DNA from: Brachionus sp. 'Tiscar'
Taxonomy: Eukaryota; Rotifera; Eurotatoria; Ploima; Brachionidae
Assembly: GCA_006352455.1 (NCBI GenBank)
Contig: VANL01000040.1
Span: 1 to 64,000, forward strand
Reading direction: 5' to 3'
DNA: 64,000 nt
Shown one piece after another: positions 23,548-34,777 of the stretch (positions are counted from its first letter, which is position 1; each line of letters begins with the position of its first letter). A program made the position numbers and the translations under genes. Under the pieces are notes generated by a model. That model was not told where the DNA came from, made no database searches, and saw only the letters and a program-made list of their open reading frames with translations.

Positions 23548-24276
23548 ATTATTCCTATACAAAAATAAAGGGATTGATGTTAAAATTTATAGAAAAATTA
23601 TTTCATTTTGTCACTTATTTTATAATTTTGAGTTGAAAAATCTAAAACATTTTTTTAAAATTATTTTTTTTATTTCTTTTATACGAATTTATAATTCATT
23701 TAAATGCCTGTAATCAGTTTCAATTTTTTTTTATACAAAGATTAAAATTTTTTTTAACATTTTTTAATATCTAGATAAAATATTCTTTTTCATAACCAGT
23801 TTTATTTTAAATTATTTCATTTAATGAAAGTACTAATAGTCACAAATAGACAGCCGTAATGATGGTTTTATTTTTTTGAATTCTTGATACTTAAAAAATG
23901 AGAATTAAAAACTTTTAGAACAATTGATTTAAAATATCAAGAAGCTAATTCTAATAATATATAAAATTTTATTCAACATAAATTTATTAAAATATTATTT
24001 TAAATTAAAATAGAACCTAAGAAATTACTTGGTTTAAATTCAAGGAATAAAAATTATAAAAACGGGACTTAAAATTTCATTCAGTAAATTTTTAATTAAA
24101 GTATTATTAGTATATGAATAAAAAATTTTAATTTGATAACTTTAAATTTATAAAAATGAAGAAATTTATTAAATTAAATATTCGATGTTTTTTTACACAT
24201 TAAATTATCAAGAAAAAATTTTAATTAAAAAATCTCTAATTTCTAAATAAAAAATTCCATTATCTCAATCCAAAAT
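23548..24276. other. convergent 3' flank between the 22708 gene and the caspase gene
   Basis: AT-rich sequence holding the 3' untranslated regions of two convergent genes. AATAAA occurs at about 23563 for the plus-strand gene. No other feature was seen. Confidence 0.4.
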
Positions 24277-25482
24277 CTATGAATATGATACACCAATTGA
24301 TAAACTGTTATGCTTTTGCCTAAAATAGAGTTCTTTCGTCAACATTGATACAATACATGGAATTTGTTTCTTTCCATTCATAGTTACATCATTAGTATTA
24401 GATTCATAGTGATAAGCAACGCGTCTATTTACTGCTGTTAGTATTTGCATTATTTCGGCAGTTTTTCCACACTCATTTAAAACATGGCACAATGATTGTA
24501 TAAACCAAGATCCATTTAGAGAATTTCTCCAAGAAAAATACCCAGATATAGTCGAATAGGCAATCAAAAAATCTGCCTCCATGGGAATTTTATTTACATA
24601 TTGAATCTCATATGGATTAGAATCAATTCCTTCCATTAGCTGATTACCACGGCATGCTTGAATAAAAAAAATCTTTGGCTTTCCAGCAAGACTTCTATTC
24701 AATTTGAACGGATGAATTAGCTTTTCAATTTCTATTTCCTTATCGATACCATAAATGACTCCATCTTCACCATGAGACATAAAAACACTCATAAAACAAT
24801 CCGAATCAGAATGATCTGATTTGGCATATCTAAGCATTATTTCTCTAATTAAACTAGCAGAACAATTGTGAAAAATCCTTGTCTCAAAGCCTAGTTTTTT
24901 AAGACTACTCTCCAATGAAGCAGCGTCAACATCAGTTCCATCTCGGACTGGCATATCTAATCTTGAGTCAAATCTTTTATTATTAATAATAATTGCATAG
25001 CCACGTTTGGGATAATTCATTCTATACTCAGGCTCATCAGCAAATCGAGCAATCTCTTTGGTCTTTTGATTAATTGATAATGTGTCAATTTTAATATCAA
25101 CTTCCTTATTAAGGCCGTTTGGAGTTAATTTGGAAGTGTAAAAAAAAGTCTCAGTTGTCAAATTTAGAGGACTTTTATTTTGTTGATTTTCATTCAGACT
25201 TAAACTCTCGAATGGCTTGTTTAACAGTCTGTCCGATGAAAAGCCAAAGTTCATATCGCTATTAGTTGAAGGTTTTGTATTTTCGTCAGTCTGTATTTGT
25301 TCAGGAATCTTTGTTGACTCGTTGCAATTGGTATCTAAATTTTTAAGTATTGTTTTAGGCTTTTTTTTGAGCGGACTCCCCGATGTTCTTGATCTTTTAT
25401 TAAATTTTATCAGCTTAGGAGCATCTGTTTTTTTATTTGTGGATGAGCTAAACCGATTGACTAAGTTCGAAAACATTTTCAA
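24277..25482 (-). CDS. executioner-type caspase, 401 aa, intronless
   Basis: Cysteine protease of apoptosis (family C14A) that cleaves after Asp. Residues 1-145 form a Lys/Ser/Asn-rich prodomain without a recognisable CARD or death-effector domain. The p20 region begins near 150 (YPKRGYAIIINN) and carries the P1-Asp-binding Arg of MPVRDGTDVD (180), the catalytic His of MSHGEDG (237) and the catalytic Cys in QACRG (277). The p10 region follows after a short linker, with YFSWRNSLNGSWFIQ forming substrate pockets S2-S4. The short linker and the specific motifs resemble caspase-3/7 rather than initiators. All catalytic residues are present and no intron interrupts the frame. Confidence 0.93.
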   Translation of the reverse strand: MKMFSNLVNRFSSSTNKKTDAPKLIKFNKRSRTSGSPLKKKPKTILKNLDTNCNESTKIPEQIQTDENTKPSTNSDMNFGFSSDRLLNKPFESLSLNENQQNKSPLNLTTETFFYTSKLTPNGLNKEVDIKIDTLSINQKTKEIARFADEPEYRMNYPKRGYAIIINNKRFDSRLDMPVRDGTDVDAASLESSLKKLGFETRIFHNCSASLIREIMLRYAKSDHSDSDCFMSVFMSHGEDGVIYGIDKEIEIEKLIHPFKLNRSLAGKPKIFFIQACRGNQLMEGIDSNPYEIQYVNKIPMEADFLIAYSTISGYFSWRNSLNGSWFIQSLCHVLNECGKTAEIMQILTAVNRRVAYHYESNTNDVTMNGKKQIPCIVSMLTKELYFRQKHNSLSIGVSYS

Positions 25483-26049
25483 TAATTTTAATTGTATTTA
25501 CGTATTTTTTCTGTTTTTATTACTATTAAGATTTGATAGCCATTTTACTTTTGTGATTAATTTGAAATACGTATTATGAATGAAAAAAAAAAGTGCACAA
25601 AGCTGTCTTTCAGAATTGTAATAGAATATATTTTGAAAATATATATCTGATTTAGATACAGAAGTTTAATATTTGGACTTAATAAAAAATACTATTATTA
25701 ACAAAATTAAGTTGTTTCCTTTTTAAGTACAATTATTGTCTACAAAATATATGCAGATTAAATAAATAAACAAATTTGTTAAATGCAATGTACTTTTACT
25801 GACTTAATTTTTGGATATAATTTCCGGTAAGCAGTTAAAAAAACTAGTGCTCGTTTTTTTGTCTTATTTTGACCAATAAATTCATCAAGCTCAAAGTTTA
25901 AATTGTCGTCTAGCTTAATTAAAAATTATTCATGGAATGAATTCAGTGAATAGTTAAACGAAAAGAGATTATCTCTCTCATTTTCGCCTTTTTCTTTATT
26001 TTTTTTTATTATTTCATTTAAAATTAAAACAAAAAAAAACACTTGTTAT

Positions 26050-26220
26050 CGTTTTTTCAGTAATTTGCTAATTTATTCATTTTTTGTACTTATTTATCAG
26101 AATTTTTTTGTTTACTTTAATCATTTAAAAATTTTATTTTGTTCTTATCTAATGGCTGAAGGAGCTTTATTATTCATAGCCATTTCAAATTTAAATAAAC
26201 TATTAAAAAAAAATTAAAAA
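26050..26220 (+). mobile_element. LINE 3' tail fragment with terminal hairpin
   Basis: A pyrimidine-rich tract ends in ATGGCT (26152-26157), GAAGGAGCTTTATTATTC, then AGCCAT (26178-26183) and an A-rich tail. The core GAAGGAGCT is shared with the tail at 10981-11009. The outer stem is different in sequence but still complementary, so the same 3' structure appears to be kept. Confidence 0.5.
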
Positions 26221-26410
26221 TTATGGTTAATCAAAATAAGTTTTATTTTTAATTAAGCTGAATGAAAATTTTAACTATGAGCTTAATATTTGGTAAGGTA
26301 AGAAAAATATATAAATTATTTTTTGTTTTTAAGTCACAAGCTTAAGTTTAAATTTCAAAATTTGAACTAAAAGTCATGAATTAAAATAAAAAAATGTTTA
26401 AGACACATCC

Positions 26411-26497
26411 AACGTCACCAACAACCTCAACATCAACCACAATGAACGAACGCTGATTTCATAGTGGTTGTTGATGTCATTGAATTTTAGTGTCGTT
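26411..26497. repeat. imperfect inverted repeat / fold-back element
   Basis: The arm 26431-26446 (CATCAACCACAATGAA) pairs with 26458-26476 apart from a three-base insertion and one mismatch, around an 11-base loop. Pairing continues weakly outward to AACG at 26411 and CGTT at 26494. Its composition is GC-richer than the surroundings. It could be a short non-autonomous element. Confidence 0.45.
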
Positions 26498-27056
26498 ATT
26501 GCTTTCAATCGAAAATTAATTAAAATCTTTAAAAACACGTGTGAGAACTTAAAAACTTGAATAAGAATTTTTTAAAAAAAAAGACAAGTAAGTTATTAGC
26601 GTGACTTGAAGAAACAGAAAAATTTGACTTGACTTATGACTTGTACCTTATTTCTTTGCCAAAAAAATTGATCCTTCTAATTTTTAATTTTATAATTTCT
26701 ATAGTTTCATAATAAGTAAATTTTTCGTAAAGAAACACGGTAAAAATCATGAAGAAAAGTTTTTAAATTAGAATTTTGATTTTAATAATCAATGATTTTT
26801 CTTAAGCTAACATTTTTTAAACTTAATTTTTTGAAACAGTGGGAATTTAGTCATTTTCAAATTTAATTTAATTCTTATGTTTGTTTTAAAAAATAAAATA
26901 AAAATTTTTAGATTTTACACCAAAAATTAAAAAATAAATTTGATATAGGAAATTTTTTTTATTATTATCATAAAAACTTTTCACATATTAAAGGCTAATT
27001 TTAATTATATATTAAAAATTTAAATTTTAAAATTTTAATAAAAAAATGAGATCTTA

Positions 27057-30000
27057 TCATTCATCATCTTCACTCAAAAACAACTTTTGTCTTTTCGAAG
27101 ATAAACCATTTATATCATCATCACTACTTTCATCACTATTTAAAAGTTTTAGCTTTTCGATTTCAGAAATTTGACTAGACTTATGCAAAGATTCCTTTGA
27201 TTTATTTGAATCTTCGCTATTTTCATCTGAATCCAGAATTTTTTTTCGCTTTTTTGCAACTGATTTTCTTGTCTTCTGTTTATCAAGCTCATCATCACTC
27301 TCATCACTCATTACTTTATTAGTTTTTTTTTTCTTTAATGACTTGGACTTTGATTTGTTTTTTGACTCTAAAATATCTAGTATTAATTGATTATCTTTGT
27401 CTTCATTTTTCAAATTTTCTTCGTCTTCGCTTGAAATATTTTTAGATTTTTTATTTTTACCAATAATGCTTTCATTTGAATCATCATTTAACTGCAAAGT
27501 TTCCAAAACCTCATCTCTGGTGTTTATTCCCTTAAGCTTAACAGGCGAATTTTCCTTATCACTTAAATCAGAAATTTCTTTTTCCTTTACAATATCTTTT
27601 TGAACTTCAGTTTCGGATTCTTCAGACTCTGAATCCGACGATGTCGATTCATCAGAACTAGCATCAGACTCAGCATCAAAAAGATCATTATCCGTGTCTT
27701 TTTTTTTGTTATTTTTCTTTTTCTTCTTCTCTTTTTTTTTATCATCATTCAATTCTTCGTCATCATTTATAAATTTCATATCGTCATCGTTTTTACTTTT
27801 AGTTTTTTTTTTGCTTCCAGTAACCTCACTCTTGTTATTAATGAGTCCCAGTTTCAAAAGCTTATCAGTTATGCAAGATTTAGTTCTGTTTATTTTCAAA
27901 CAAGCCTGTAATTTTCCCATCATTTCACTCAAAGGTTTATTTAGTTCATTAGCTTCATCTGATAAAATAAAAAACGAATGTCTTAACTCATCTACATCTT
28001 CATCACGCCATAATTTATTTCTTCCCATTTTTCTCTTGTTAGGAAAAGTGTATCTGTTTGTTTTAAACACGTCAACTGATTGAACACAACCTAAATTGGC
28101 CAATTGGTTACAAATATCCTTTCTTTTTCGATTACCATCATTGATATTAAGCATTATAAGATCAATAATATCTCCAGCATCCTGATTTTTTATATTAATT
28201 GCATCTTCAATATCATCATCAAAGTTGTCTTCATCATTAGTCTCAAATCTACGCTTATATTTTTCAAACAATTCTTTTAGCTCATCTTGTTCTTCTTCTG
28301 TCCAAGCTATCTTTCTATTTTTTCCATTACTGGACTCTTTATTCAAGCTTTGATACCCAGAAAATTCTTCACCAAGCTCATAAAGAATTTTTTTATCTTT
28401 AAAAAATAGAATTTCTAAAAACATTAGTGGATTTTGGCTTGTTTGTTCAAAAAATTTTGATATAATTTGTCTGAAAAAAGCAAACATGTCTTCAGTGGCA
28501 TATGTCGAAGCATATAAATCATCAATAGATTTTTTTTGTGTGCTTTTCTCAATGATGTTCATGCAGCATCGAGACATGGGATCCTTGTAAATTTTGTTTA
28601 TGAGATTAAAAAGACTAAGTTGAAAGAGACATTGTGGCGCTTGGCATTCGTAAGCAATTTTTTCCAGCATAAACATGCAGCATCTATTTAGAAAATCAGT
28701 GTTTTTTCCGTATTCTCCTAGCATGAGAAAATAGCTTTTGAGAATGTGTGGATGGGTGTATCGGAAAAGAAAATTCTCAAAATCTAGATTTTCTTCTTCG
28801 ACTACATAAGCATTCGAAGACTCTTCTTCTTGTTCTCCGAATTCTTCATTGTACAATTCATCTAGCTCTTCACCATTAGCTTCTTCTTCATCTCCAAGAC
28901 CTTCGTCTTTACCGGTGTCCTCCTCTTTTTCTTCTTTTTTAATTTCTATTTGTTTCATAAAAAGATTTTTAAAAGTTTCAAATTCCTCATCAGCAGACAT
29001 TTCAGATGTTCCAAACAAATCCTTGTCCTTTAGAAACAAGTATCTAGCTTCTCGGAAAAGACTTATGGAATCATCTGGTTTATTCTGTGCTAGTAATTTT
29101 TGAATTTTTTCAACAACTGTGTCCTTGTGAGAGTCAAATTCTTCATCACTAGTGGCAACAAAATCAAAGGGCATCAAATTATCATTTTCAATTTGAAATT
29201 CAGTTTGTCCCTGAATTAAAGAAGCTACTCGAGCAAAATTTTTCTCCCATACTCTTGATTTAAAGCCAGAATCTTGTTCATCCAAACGCCGCTGGTATTC
29301 TTCTTCAACTTTCAGACGTTTCTCTTTTTCTTCTTTAGATTCCTTTTTTGTCTTTTTAGCATCTTTTTTTTTAATATTTCTTTTTTTCTTTTTAGATGAA
29401 ACACTCAGTGTACCATTTTTTTTATGCATTTCGAGCATCAAAATAAATATATGATTTGCTTCTATTAGGTCCCTCAGAAAATTTCTTTAAAAATCATCAG
29501 TAACTTTAATAAATTTCAAAAATTATTTTACTTAGACATTTTTGAATGGTCAAAATCTTTGAGCATGGTGATAAAAAGCTCCCTAAATTCTTGAATATAA
29601 AACAACTGATCTAATAAAACAAATTTTAAAAAAGTTCATTTTTAAAATTGTTTTACTTTTTAATCTTGCCAAAACGTCCATAGATCTTTCATCTAAAAGA
29701 TGTTTCTTAGTTATTTCAGAAGCACAATTATCTTTTTCTGTCAAGTCTGCAAGTTGATCGTCATCTTCCAAATTAATATTTGTATCTACATCAGTTAACT
29801 TTGAGCTTTCTATTTGAGATTGGTTCTTTTTAAAATTATCTATTTTTTTATCAATGGAAAATAGAGTAACCAAGTTTTCCTTGTAGCATTTTAAGCTCGT
29901 ATGCATCCTTTTTGCCCATAGTTTATTGTTTTCCTTGTCAACTCGCATCATTTCAAAACATCTCTGAACAAAAACTTCAATTGAATGAAATAATTCTAAT

Positions 30001-32894
30001 ACAAAAGTTTCTCTTCGTTAATAAAAAAACTAAGTTAATCCCAATATTTTCTGAATAAAATCTACTTGATATAATCTAATTTGGTTTGTTCATCTAATTC
30101 AGAATTTCTGGCAAATTCGGTAAAAAACTGAACCAAATAATAAAAAAAACATGTTTCATCATCGTCGAGACTTTTGCGTTGTAGCAAGTCCTTTTAAATT
30201 AATTAATTTACCGTTTATCTACAAATTATTTTGTTTAAATTATACTTTAACATTTTTAAAGAATATAGCATACGCTTCTTGAAGAAATAATAAACAAAAT
30301 TTTTTCAATATAATTCTAATATACAAAACTGATTTTCGTTGCTGTTCATCATTCTAAAATTAAATTTATTAATTTTGTAAAATAAAAAATAAAGCTTTTT
30401 TTTTTTAAAATTGATACAATCATTAAACTTTAAAAAAAAAAAAAAATTGTTTTAAATTAGTCGATTAATTAACTACTTGGAACCGATGTTTACTTATGCA
30501 ATCACTAAAATTTGTTATTGGGTTCTTAATGAACGCAACTTTTCGCAACGATTTACGGTATTTTAAAACTGAATTTTTTACTGAGATTTAATTGTTTTGA
30601 ATTTTTCTTTCTACTAGCAAAATTATTTTTTTAAAGAAAAATTAATCATTTATATACTAATTATTTTTTCATAGTTAACAATTTTTTTTTGCCTAAAATT
30701 TATTGATTAAATCTCTTCCAAGTATCTCAAAAAGCAAAATGTATACCAATAGGTCAAAATCATAAAAAAGTCAACCATCAAATAATAGGCCTGTATAACA
30801 AATAAACGTCAGCTAAATGAAAATAGTGAATACTTTGTAGTGAATCCAGATGCAACTATACAAAGTCCAAAATTCTTGAAACTATTTCTTGCAAAGAAAA
30901 TGCTACCAACACAATTTCAGTAATGGTTAATAAAAATTAAATTTGACAATCTGGTAAAAAAAAAGGGGAAGACCAAAAAATAAATAGATTTTTTTGTCAT
31001 TTTATGCTGCATATTTTTAGTTTTTTTTGTTTTTCTGGTTAACGAATAATTTTTACTAAAAAAAATATATCGAAATATATATAAGAAATACTTTAACTAT
31101 GATTAAATAATTAAATTTGTCTTATTAACCCTAGTGGTAGTCTTTACGAAATTAAACATAAATTACAAAGTTCTAAAAAAGGGGAAGCATCTTCTGTCGC
31201 ATATAAAAACCTTTAAAGAATAAAAATTATTAACCATAGCAAAAATTTTTTTTCTGTAGAAAATTTCATTTAAGCTCTTATTTATTTTGAAAAATCTAAA
31301 AAATCATCATTCTTGATCCTAGTAAATATTACTAATTTTTCACAAATCATAATTTTTTCACGGAAAAATTAAAATATTTTGCTAAAGGAAGTTTGATTAA
31401 ATTTATTAGTTTTAAAGATAAAAACATTTTGGACCTAAATTATTAACAGTAAAACTAAAATAGACTTTTTAAGAATAAATTGAGGTATGGATTTAAATAT
31501 AATGTTAGTTTTTAAAAAAATTTAATTTCAAAGTTAGATACAAAATATCCTTTCGTTAAAAAATCTAAAATATCATTTTCTAATAGATTGATTTTGGTTT
31601 AATAAAATTTGAAAAATTATTTTAAAGAAACCACAAGAAATATCAGTAACTAATTACCTCTAAAACAATTTTATTTTTTGCCTTGCGGACTGCTTTTTTA
31701 TTCGAGTCCATCAGAGCATCGTCCATATTTTTAGCATGTTTGTGAACAATTAATTTATTTTCATCATTTATTGATTTCATATTCATTGCTACATAAGTAC
31801 CCATAAACCTAGAGTGTCTTGGATTCAATCTTAGGCGATTATGCTTTCGCTGCTGTATATCTTTTCTCTGTAGTAGTTCAAGCTCACTAAAAGAAAATAG
31901 TTCATAATAATAATTAAAACAAAATTTTGAACTTTTTACTCAATATCCCGCTCTTTCTCCACTTGAGATCGTTTAGATTTAAGATTAACTTCGCTTTCAG
32001 ACACTTTTGAAAGCTCTTCGGCTGACTAAAATACTCATATAAAAAAAAGTATCATATCAATAAAAATTTATAACCTGTTCTCTAAGCATTAATGTTATAA
32101 TTTCTAATATATGAATTGTGTATTTTTTATTGATACTCGAATGAGCAATATATATCATATGATTTGTAAGATCAGTTTTGAAAAAGTTTCTGATTAATTA
32201 TTAAAAAATCAAAATAAATGTATAATAATATTTTTTTAAATATAGAAATTACAGAATAAGATTATCGTGTGAGTTAATATCTGTCTCTAATCTATCAGCA
32301 TCGTCTTCGGAGCATTTGATCAGCAGAATATTTCGGATTAAGAATAAAATTCTCTCCAAAATTAACTCTTCTTCTTCTGGTCTATCTTGCCATTCTTTCC
32401 TCATTATTTCATCTACTCTTTCACTTAATACGCGAATAAAACCTTCATCGGCAAAATTTTTCTTGACACGTTTTAGTTGATTATCAATCTCAAGAAATAC
32501 ATTGTAATGAAATTTATCATCTGGCACTTTGAGTTCAAAACAATGAAGAGCTGATTGTGTTAAATTTACCAATAGACGAAGAACTATATCGAACAGAATA
32601 GATTCTTTTTTTGGTTTAATAATTTTTAGTAAAGGTATCAAATCGTTTGATAGAACGTCGCTTTTTAACAGCTCTCGTCTAATTGTCTTTTCATTCGGAT
32701 CATCTCTTTTCAGATATCTAGCTAAATCTTTCAGAGCATCTTTACAAAGAAGAATATTGTAAAATTTAAAGTTTAGTTATATCATAAGATTTTTTTTGAT
32801 TATTACTTAAGCAATCACTCCCTTTAAAGTATTCGCCTTCATCAAGAAAGCCAATAGCATTAATTGTGGCTTGTATTTCATGGCTAGAGCACAT
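27057..32894 (-). CDS. TIMELESS: TIMELESS homologue (replication fork protection complex), 10 exons, about 1,366 aa
   Basis: Model exons: 32894-32807, 32739-32253, 32189-32075, 32025-31940, 31886-31658, 30353-30246, 30190-30066, 30012-29657, 29610-29532, 29484-27057. All phases agree and give 1,367 codons with the stop. With TIPIN, the protein stabilises stalled forks and supports checkpoint signalling and cohesion in the nucleus. The N-terminal TIMELESS domain is clear (LLVNLTQSALHCF, ERILFLIRNIL, RHSRFMGTYV, the RKS..LKKFC helix, WAKRMHTSLK). The C-terminal half holds the TIMELESS C region and a tandem WTEEEQDEL...LANLGCVQS / WRDEDVDEL...LLKLGLI unit corresponding to the PARP-binding domain. 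An acidic/Lys-Ser tail follows. It is the TIMELESS/Tim-1 type rather than insect circadian TIM. Most introns are about 50-60 bases, but the fifth is 1.3 kb and carries a possible transposon scrap. Confidence 0.92.
30791..30923 (+). mobile_element. possible decayed transposon coding scrap in TIMELESS intron 5
   Basis: A plus-strand frame of about 44 codons, antisense to the host gene, is open with coding-like composition (VVNPDATIQSPKFLKLFLAKK) and stops at about 30921. The surrounding intron is otherwise AT-rich. The family is not identified. It resembles the low-grade remnants of retroelement ORFs elsewhere in the window. Confidence 0.25.
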
Positions 32895-34777
32895 TTTTCT
32901 AAGTATCAAATAGAATTGAAATTATTTATTGCATTAAAATCAAAATTTTGCTTTTGTTAATTTTAAAAGTTGTTTTTAATTTTTTAAGAGTAAAATTTTC
33001 AAAACAAATTTTTAATTTAAAGATATAATTTAACATCTTTTAGTTTTTAAACAAATATTATTAATATGAATAGAACTAATTTATTTAATTAATAATAAAA
33101 AGGCCGCTCAATCGACCACTATTTTGGGTGCACACTCAAATAAGGTACATCCTTAGATTTAAAATTTTAAAAATTTAATAGATTTTCAAAAACCAAATTT
33201 TCACATAATTGATATTAAATTTAAAAAGTATTTAGAAATAAAAAAAAAAGGACTAAGAAGTATTTTATATGCGCTGTGTTAGCCCATTACTTTTTATTTC
33301 ATCACACTCGAGGTTTTCTAAGAGTAAATATGATACTGGATACATAAGAACATACGAACTGGTCTGATAAAAGTTTTGTAGAGATGACCTTTGAGGTATG
33401 GGCAAGTATGTTCAGTGTATACAGATAGGGCAAGTTTTTTTCTATTAGTTAGGTGTTTTTTATTCTTGTCAGTCTTTTCCATTACGACTATTATTAATAA
33501 AAAAATTATATGCATAAAAAAAATTTTTACATAACAATCAATGATGAGAAATAAAGGAAAGAACTAGCAGCAACTTTTAGTGGTCCTCTATGTAGTTTGT
33601 CAAAGAGCTATAAATTGTGCACACGAATCTTAGTTCAAGTCTTGTCGTATGAGGATGCTGCTGTCTTCAACCTTATCGCTTTGTTTGTAGTTCCAAGCTA
33701 ATTTAGCTTTTCTTAATTTGTTTCAGAAATAAGGTTCATACATGGGAATAAAAATCCATCACAGATCCTTTATTAATTTTAGTTAGTAAGAGTGTTTTTA
33801 GATTATCAGTTGAGAGCTAATAATATTGATTGTAGGTATTCAAGATGTAGTTTCATGATTTTGAACTTTTTCATGGATAGACAATGAGATTTAAATATTA
33901 AAAAAACGTTTTCCTTTCTGTAATTTTTCTACTTTATCAGTATTTTTTAAATTGAAATAAAACATTTAGGGATTCGGGTATGTTAGAGAAATTTTAGTTC
34001 AGATTAATATTAATAATTTAAATTTAAATTTTTTGCAATCTTTATTTTTAATATGAAAAAGTACAAAAAAGAACAGGACAAAATAAAATAATATTTAGAA
34101 AAAGTACAAAAAGTACAGAAAGGATTAATTTTTAAATATTTTCATTGTCTATACCTCAACTTTTTCCTTAGAGAAATTTAATTTCTAATTTTTCCTTTTT
34201 TGACTCATATTTTTTTATTCATAACTGAAATAAAAAATAATCATGCCTAATTTATCCCAAAAAATTAAGATTAACATGAACCAGCGTGAACATACAAAAG
34301 AAAAATAATTGTTTTCTGTGACACTCAAATAATAAAATTTAATCATATACAGAAAAAGCATAATTCACATCGTTTGGCATTCATTGTTAAAAACTCACTT
34401 TATTTTACAGATTAGCTTTTCGAATTCCGGAAGTTAAATAAAAACTTTCTAATAGTTTGATTTTTTTGACAGGTTTTTTTTATTTAGACCAAATTTTTTT
34501 GAAGACTAATTTTATTAGTTTAATTTATAAAAATTTTACATTTAAATTTTAAGATTATTAGAATTTTTTCATTCGAAAATATTTACTAAAATGTTGAAAA
34601 GATAAGAATAAATTATTAGAATTACTCATTGTAAGTTTTTTTGTCCTAAATGAATATACAATTGCGAATTTTCTTAATAATTATAACAAAAATTTATATC
34701 ATATTTGAATAATTTAAATAATCATTTTAATATTTCAAAAATTAAATTAATTACCGTATTTATTTTCAATTAAAAAT
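32895..34777. other. divergent intergenic region between TIMELESS and ANKLE2
   Basis: This 1.9 kb interval should contain both promoters. It also holds minus-strand retroelement debris at about 33318-33730 (separate entry) and a short tandem of AAAAGTACAAAAAGTACA type near 34060-34120. No other gene was seen. Confidence 0.4.
33318..33515 (-). mobile_element. reverse transcriptase fragment of a Jockey-like LINE
   Basis: The minus-strand frame contains the order NRKKLAL ... GHLYKTFIRPV, a conserved landmark downstream of the reverse transcriptase palm in Jockey-clade elements, where tyrosine and proline precede a Tyr-Gly/Ala segment. The next residues are degenerate. Upstream on the same strand (to about 33730) are further frame-broken coding-like pieces that may be from the same or another retroelement. 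No intact element remains. Confidence 0.45.

Larger units (their letters stand above)
25483..27056. other. intergenic region between caspase and TIMELESS with transposon traces
   Basis: Contains the caspase promoter side and the TIMELESS 3' flank. A LINE-like tail lies at about 26050-26220 and a fold-back sequence at 26411-26497, both listed separately. The remainder is AT-rich with no gene. Confidence 0.4.

Noticed and set aside
27397..29103. Plus-strand Ser/Phe-rich open frames opposite TIMELESS exon 10
   Set aside because: Antisense of Lys/Glu/Asp/Ser-rich codons naturally gives Phe/Leu/Ser-rich open frames; not real genes.
33540..33730. Minus-strand string resembling the end of a retroelement integrase
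   Set aside because: Several stops and frame changes; the resemblance is too short to name an element, so it is mentioned only as debris.
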